The position numbers were made by a program, and so were the translations under genes. A DNA stretch of 64,000 bases from an uncultured Alphaproteobacteria bacterium. Lineage in GTDB: Bacteria > Pseudomonadota > Alphaproteobacteria > Caulobacterales > Aquidulcibacteraceae. Positions within the stretch are counted from its first letter, which is position 1. Every line of letters begins with the position of its first letter. This document shows, one piece after another, positions 61,877 through 64,000 of the stretch. The stretch covers positions 1-64,000 of the forward strand of contig CADEEA010000010.1 of the NCBI GenBank assembly GCA_902826245.1, given 5' to 3'. A model generated the notes under the pieces. It ran no database searches. It worked only from the letters and a program-made list of their open reading frames with translations, and had not been told where the DNA came from.

Positions 61877-63139
61877 TCAGGATTGTGCCTCAAACTGTGC
61901 GAGCGCGCCAAGCCCCGCTTTGGGTCCGATAGCAGCCGCGCACACCGGGCCCTGGAGTGCTGCGGCCGCTGCGGCGCGGACATCCTCGGCGCTCACCGCT
62001 TCGATCCGCGCCTGCAATTCCTCGAACGGCGCCAACCGGTCGCGTAGGAACACCTGGCTGGCGCGCGCCTCGGCCCGGGCCGACGGCGCTTCCGCGCCCA
62101 TCATCATTTGCGCCCGCGCCACCGATTTTGCGCGCACAAGTTCGCTCTCCGTTGGCCCTGCGCGCGCCATCAACTCCAATTGCGCCGCCACGATCTCTGC
62201 GACCAAGGCCGCATTTTTCGCGGCGCAACCCGCATAGACAGCCAATCGGCCGACATCCTCATAGGTGTCGAGGAAAGCGTCGATCGCGTAAACCAGCCCG
62301 CGAGACTCGCGCACTTCCTGAAACAGGCGCGAAGCCATACCGCCGCCCAGAATCTCGGTCATCAAGCGTGCGGCGTAGATCGCGTCCGCGCCAGCCGCCG
62401 GCCCAGCCCAGGAGAACGCCAGATGCGCTTGCTCCAATTTGCGTTGCTCACGCGCAGCGCCGGCATGAACAATCGCCGGCGCCCGCTGGCGCTGCGGCTT
62501 TTCCGTGAGCGACCCGAACCGCGCCTCGATGGCGTCAAGCAATTCGCCGCGATCATAGGCGCCGGCGACGCTGATGACGACCCGCTCCGGTGACAGATGC
62601 GCGTCGCGAAAGGCGACCAAAGCCTGCACATCGACACTGCGTAGGCTCTCTTGTTCGCCCAACACCGGCCGCCCCAACGGCTGATCGGGAAATTGCGCGC
62701 TTTGGTGGAGAACGAAGACCCGGTCGTCGGCGGCGTCGTAAGCTTCGCCGCGCTCCTGCTCGACCACACCTTTTTCTTTTTCCAGATCGCCGGGTTCCCA
62801 ATGCGGGGCGAACAGGATGTCGGCAATCAGCCCCAGAGCGAACGGCGCGTGCTCGGCCAGGGTGCGTGCGTAATAGGCCGTGCGCTCATAGCCGGTGGCG
62901 GCGTTGACGCTGGCGCCAACGTTCTCGATCGCTTCGGCGAATTGGCGCGCATCGCGACCACCGGCCCCCTTGAACGCCATGTGCTCAAACAGATGGGCGA
63001 TGCCGTTTTGGGCTGCGCTTTCCCAGCGCGCGCCGACGCGTTGGTAAACGCCCAGCGCTGCGGTGCCGAGACCCGGCATCGGGTCGAGCGCGATGCGCAC
63101 GCCGTTTGCGAGCCGAACAAGTTCGAGTTCTTGCGTCAA
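61877..63139 (-). CDS. M16-family zinc peptidase (processing-peptidase-like)
   Basis: 420 residues. The inverted zinc motif HLFEHMAFKGAGGRDARQFA and the downstream Glu (KEKGVVEQERGEAYDAADDR) form the active site; EILGGGMASRLFQEVRESRG is the M16 signature. It could process or degrade imported or misfolded peptides. Reading starts at a TTG directly after the SURF1 stop (TGATTG); no ATG fits the conserved N-terminus (MTQELELVRLANGVRIALDP). Confidence 0.92.
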   Translation of the reverse strand: MTQELELVRLANGVRIALDPMPGLGTAALGVYQRVGARWESAAQNGIAHLFEHMAFKGAGGRDARQFAEAIENVGASVNAATGYERTAYYARTLAEHAPFALGLIADILFAPHWEPGDLEKEKGVVEQERGEAYDAADDRVFVLHQSAQFPDQPLGRPVLGEQESLRSVDVQALVAFRDAHLSPERVVISVAGAYDRGELLDAIEARFGSLTEKPQRQRAPAIVHAGAAREQRKLEQAHLAFSWAGPAAGADAIYAARLMTEILGGGMASRLFQEVRESRGLVYAIDAFLDTYEDVGRLAVYAGCAAKNAALVAEIVAAQLELMARAGPTESELVRAKSVARAQMMMGAEAPSARAEARASQVFLRDRLAPFEELQARIEAVSAEDVRAAAAAALQGPVCAAAIGPKAGLGALAQFEAQS

Positions 63140-63859
63140 TCAATCCTCGCGCGCACGCGGCGGCGCCAGCGAGAGCCGCCCAACGCTCACATGATAGCTG
63201 AAATAGACCACCAGCAGCACTATAGCCAAACCATACCAGGTAATGGCGTAGCCGAGATGTTGCGCGGCGGGGCGGGCGAAGGCGCCGCCGAACGGATTCG
63301 GCGTGGCGCGCCCGTCGGCCCCGACATAGGCGGCCGCAACATAAGCGTCAGAGACCTCGCCGAGCCCCGCATTGCGCCCCATGGCGGCAAGGTCGACTTG
63401 AAACCACTTCCGCTCCAACGGCTGCGGCGCGAGCGCCAGGAGCCCCCCCAGCCCCGCGCCACCGCGGCCGCCGCAGCGCCCCGGCGCGTTTGGGCTAACC
63501 GAGACGCCGGTGATCGGCGCGCCTGACCGCAGCGACGCCGGGAACCGCACTTCCGTAGGCAGCGGCGCCCTCGCGCCGGGAAAGAAATCCGCATCGACAA
63601 ACATCGACACTGCGCCGGTGCGAACCGGAGCGAACACGCGCCAGCCCTCCTCGCGCGTGTCGCTGCGGACGCCATGCACAAATTGCAGGCCCTCGGTGAT
63701 CGGCTGGTAGTCGACGATGGTGAGCTCAACAGGCGGCTCGGCGGCGGCGGCGCGCTTGCACATATAGCGCGACCATTGCCAACGCCCCAACGACACCAGC
63801 ACAACCAAAGCGGCGATCGAGAGCACGCTCAACACCAGCAAGGGGCGGAAGCGGATCAT
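63140..63859 (-). CDS. SURF1 family cytochrome oxidase assembly protein
   Basis: 239 residues. Two membrane helices (about 7-28 and 208-226) flank a periplasmic domain: VLVSLGRWQWSRYMCKRAAA (the LGxWQxxR block), HGVRSDTREEGWRVFAPVRT, FFPGARAPLPTEVRFPASLR and AQHLGYAITWYGLAIVLLVV (the HxxYAxxWYxLA block). It helps haem a/a3 insertion into cytochrome c oxidase. Overlaps the upstream DUF983 gene by 4 bp (ATGA). Confidence 0.93.
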   Translation of the reverse strand: MIRFRPLLVLSVLSIAALVVLVSLGRWQWSRYMCKRAAAAEPPVELTIVDYQPITEGLQFVHGVRSDTREEGWRVFAPVRTGAVSMFVDADFFPGARAPLPTEVRFPASLRSGAPITGVSVSPNAPGRCGGRGGAGLGGLLALAPQPLERKWFQVDLAAMGRNAGLGEVSDAYVAAAYVGADGRATPNPFGGAFARPAAQHLGYAITWYGLAIVLLVVYFSYHVSVGRLSLAPPRARED

Positions 63860-64000
63860 TCCAGGTCCTTACGCGTCGCTTCGCGCGCCTTGTGCTTCCA
63901 TTGCAGGGCGAACAACACGCCCTTGAACAGCGGCAACAGCGCCAGGCACAAGCCGATCGCGGCCGCGATGGTCGCGCCAATCGCCAACCATTGCGGCAGG
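63856..64000 (-). CDS. DUF983 family protein, C-terminal part (cut by window end)
   Basis: The last 48 codons lie here; the start is beyond the right edge. The visible end has one membrane segment (LPQWLAIGATIAAAIGLCLA) and the family tail LLPLFKGVLFALQWKHKARE. DUF983 proteins sit in cytochrome oxidase assembly clusters next to SURF1, as here. Its stop TGA overlaps the SURF1 ATG. Confidence 0.85.
   Translation of the reverse strand, partial: LPQWLAIGATIAAAIGLCLALLPLFKGVLFALQWKHKAREATRKDLE

Overview
This 64-kb window is high-GC chromosomal DNA from an alphaproteobacterium. The atp operon has the split b'/b subunits, one tRNA-Lys gene carries an encoded CCA, a PHA storage set and a PhoR/PstB/PhoU/PhoB locus are present, and a SURF1-DUF983 cox tail closes the window. 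The style of the paralogues and of the dispersed palindromes suggests Caulobacterales/Hyphomonadaceae; that placement is inference. No rRNA, insertion sequence, CRISPR array or phage gene was seen.

Layout. 0-10 kb: small metabolic and hypothetical genes (two lipoprotein-type methyltransferases, ArfB, RmuC, a TetR regulator with a 16-bp operator, SRPBCC, VOC and DUF1428 proteins, cobalamin adenosyltransferase, PhaB). Four copies of a roughly 107-157 bp palindromic element punctuate this part, and I saw none after 8.1 kb. 9.5-21 kb: an accessory-looking stretch with three VapBC-type toxin-antitoxin pairs, a FecR/CHASE2-EAL operon divergent from an orphan two-partner-secretion transporter (TpsB), then PhaA, PhaR and an HxlR regulator. 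20.8-27.6 kb: amidase, a beta-lactamase-fold protein without its catalytic serine motif, a TIR-domain membrane protein, NUDIX, a degenerate SDR, a thioesterase, Hpt and NnrU. 27.6-33.6 kb: tRNA-Lys, a large autotransporter and a CHASE4-GGDEF-EAL protein.

33.8-44.2 kb: acetyltransferase-like protein, SRPBCC protein, chorismate mutase, an unexplained 0.59-kb structured non-coding block, uvrC, hslO and the phoR-pstB-phoU-phoB operon, which lacks pstS, pstC and pstA. 44.4-55.3 kb: a tripartite RND efflux operon whose pump carries an unusual cytoplasmic insertion of roughly 80-90 residues, an M13 peptidase, an amidohydrolase and a HupE-type metal transporter. 55.5-64 kb: atpI-atpB-atpE-atpF'-atpF, a methylenetetrahydrofolate reductase, a solitary conjugation-type ATPase, and a GNAT/M16/SURF1/DUF983 operon.

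The most promising signals are: (i) the palindromic elements, whose two side hairpins change sequence but keep their pairing, so they look structurally maintained; (ii) type V secretion genes sitting beside multidomain c-di-GMP proteins at two separate loci; (iii) the FecR-CHASE2-EAL/TpsB module; (iv) the non-coding block at 36.3-36.9 kb; (v) the RND pump insertion; (vi) a cluster of enzyme-fold proteins that have lost catalytic residues, next to a TIR membrane protein. All functional calls come from reading motifs by eye. No database search was run.
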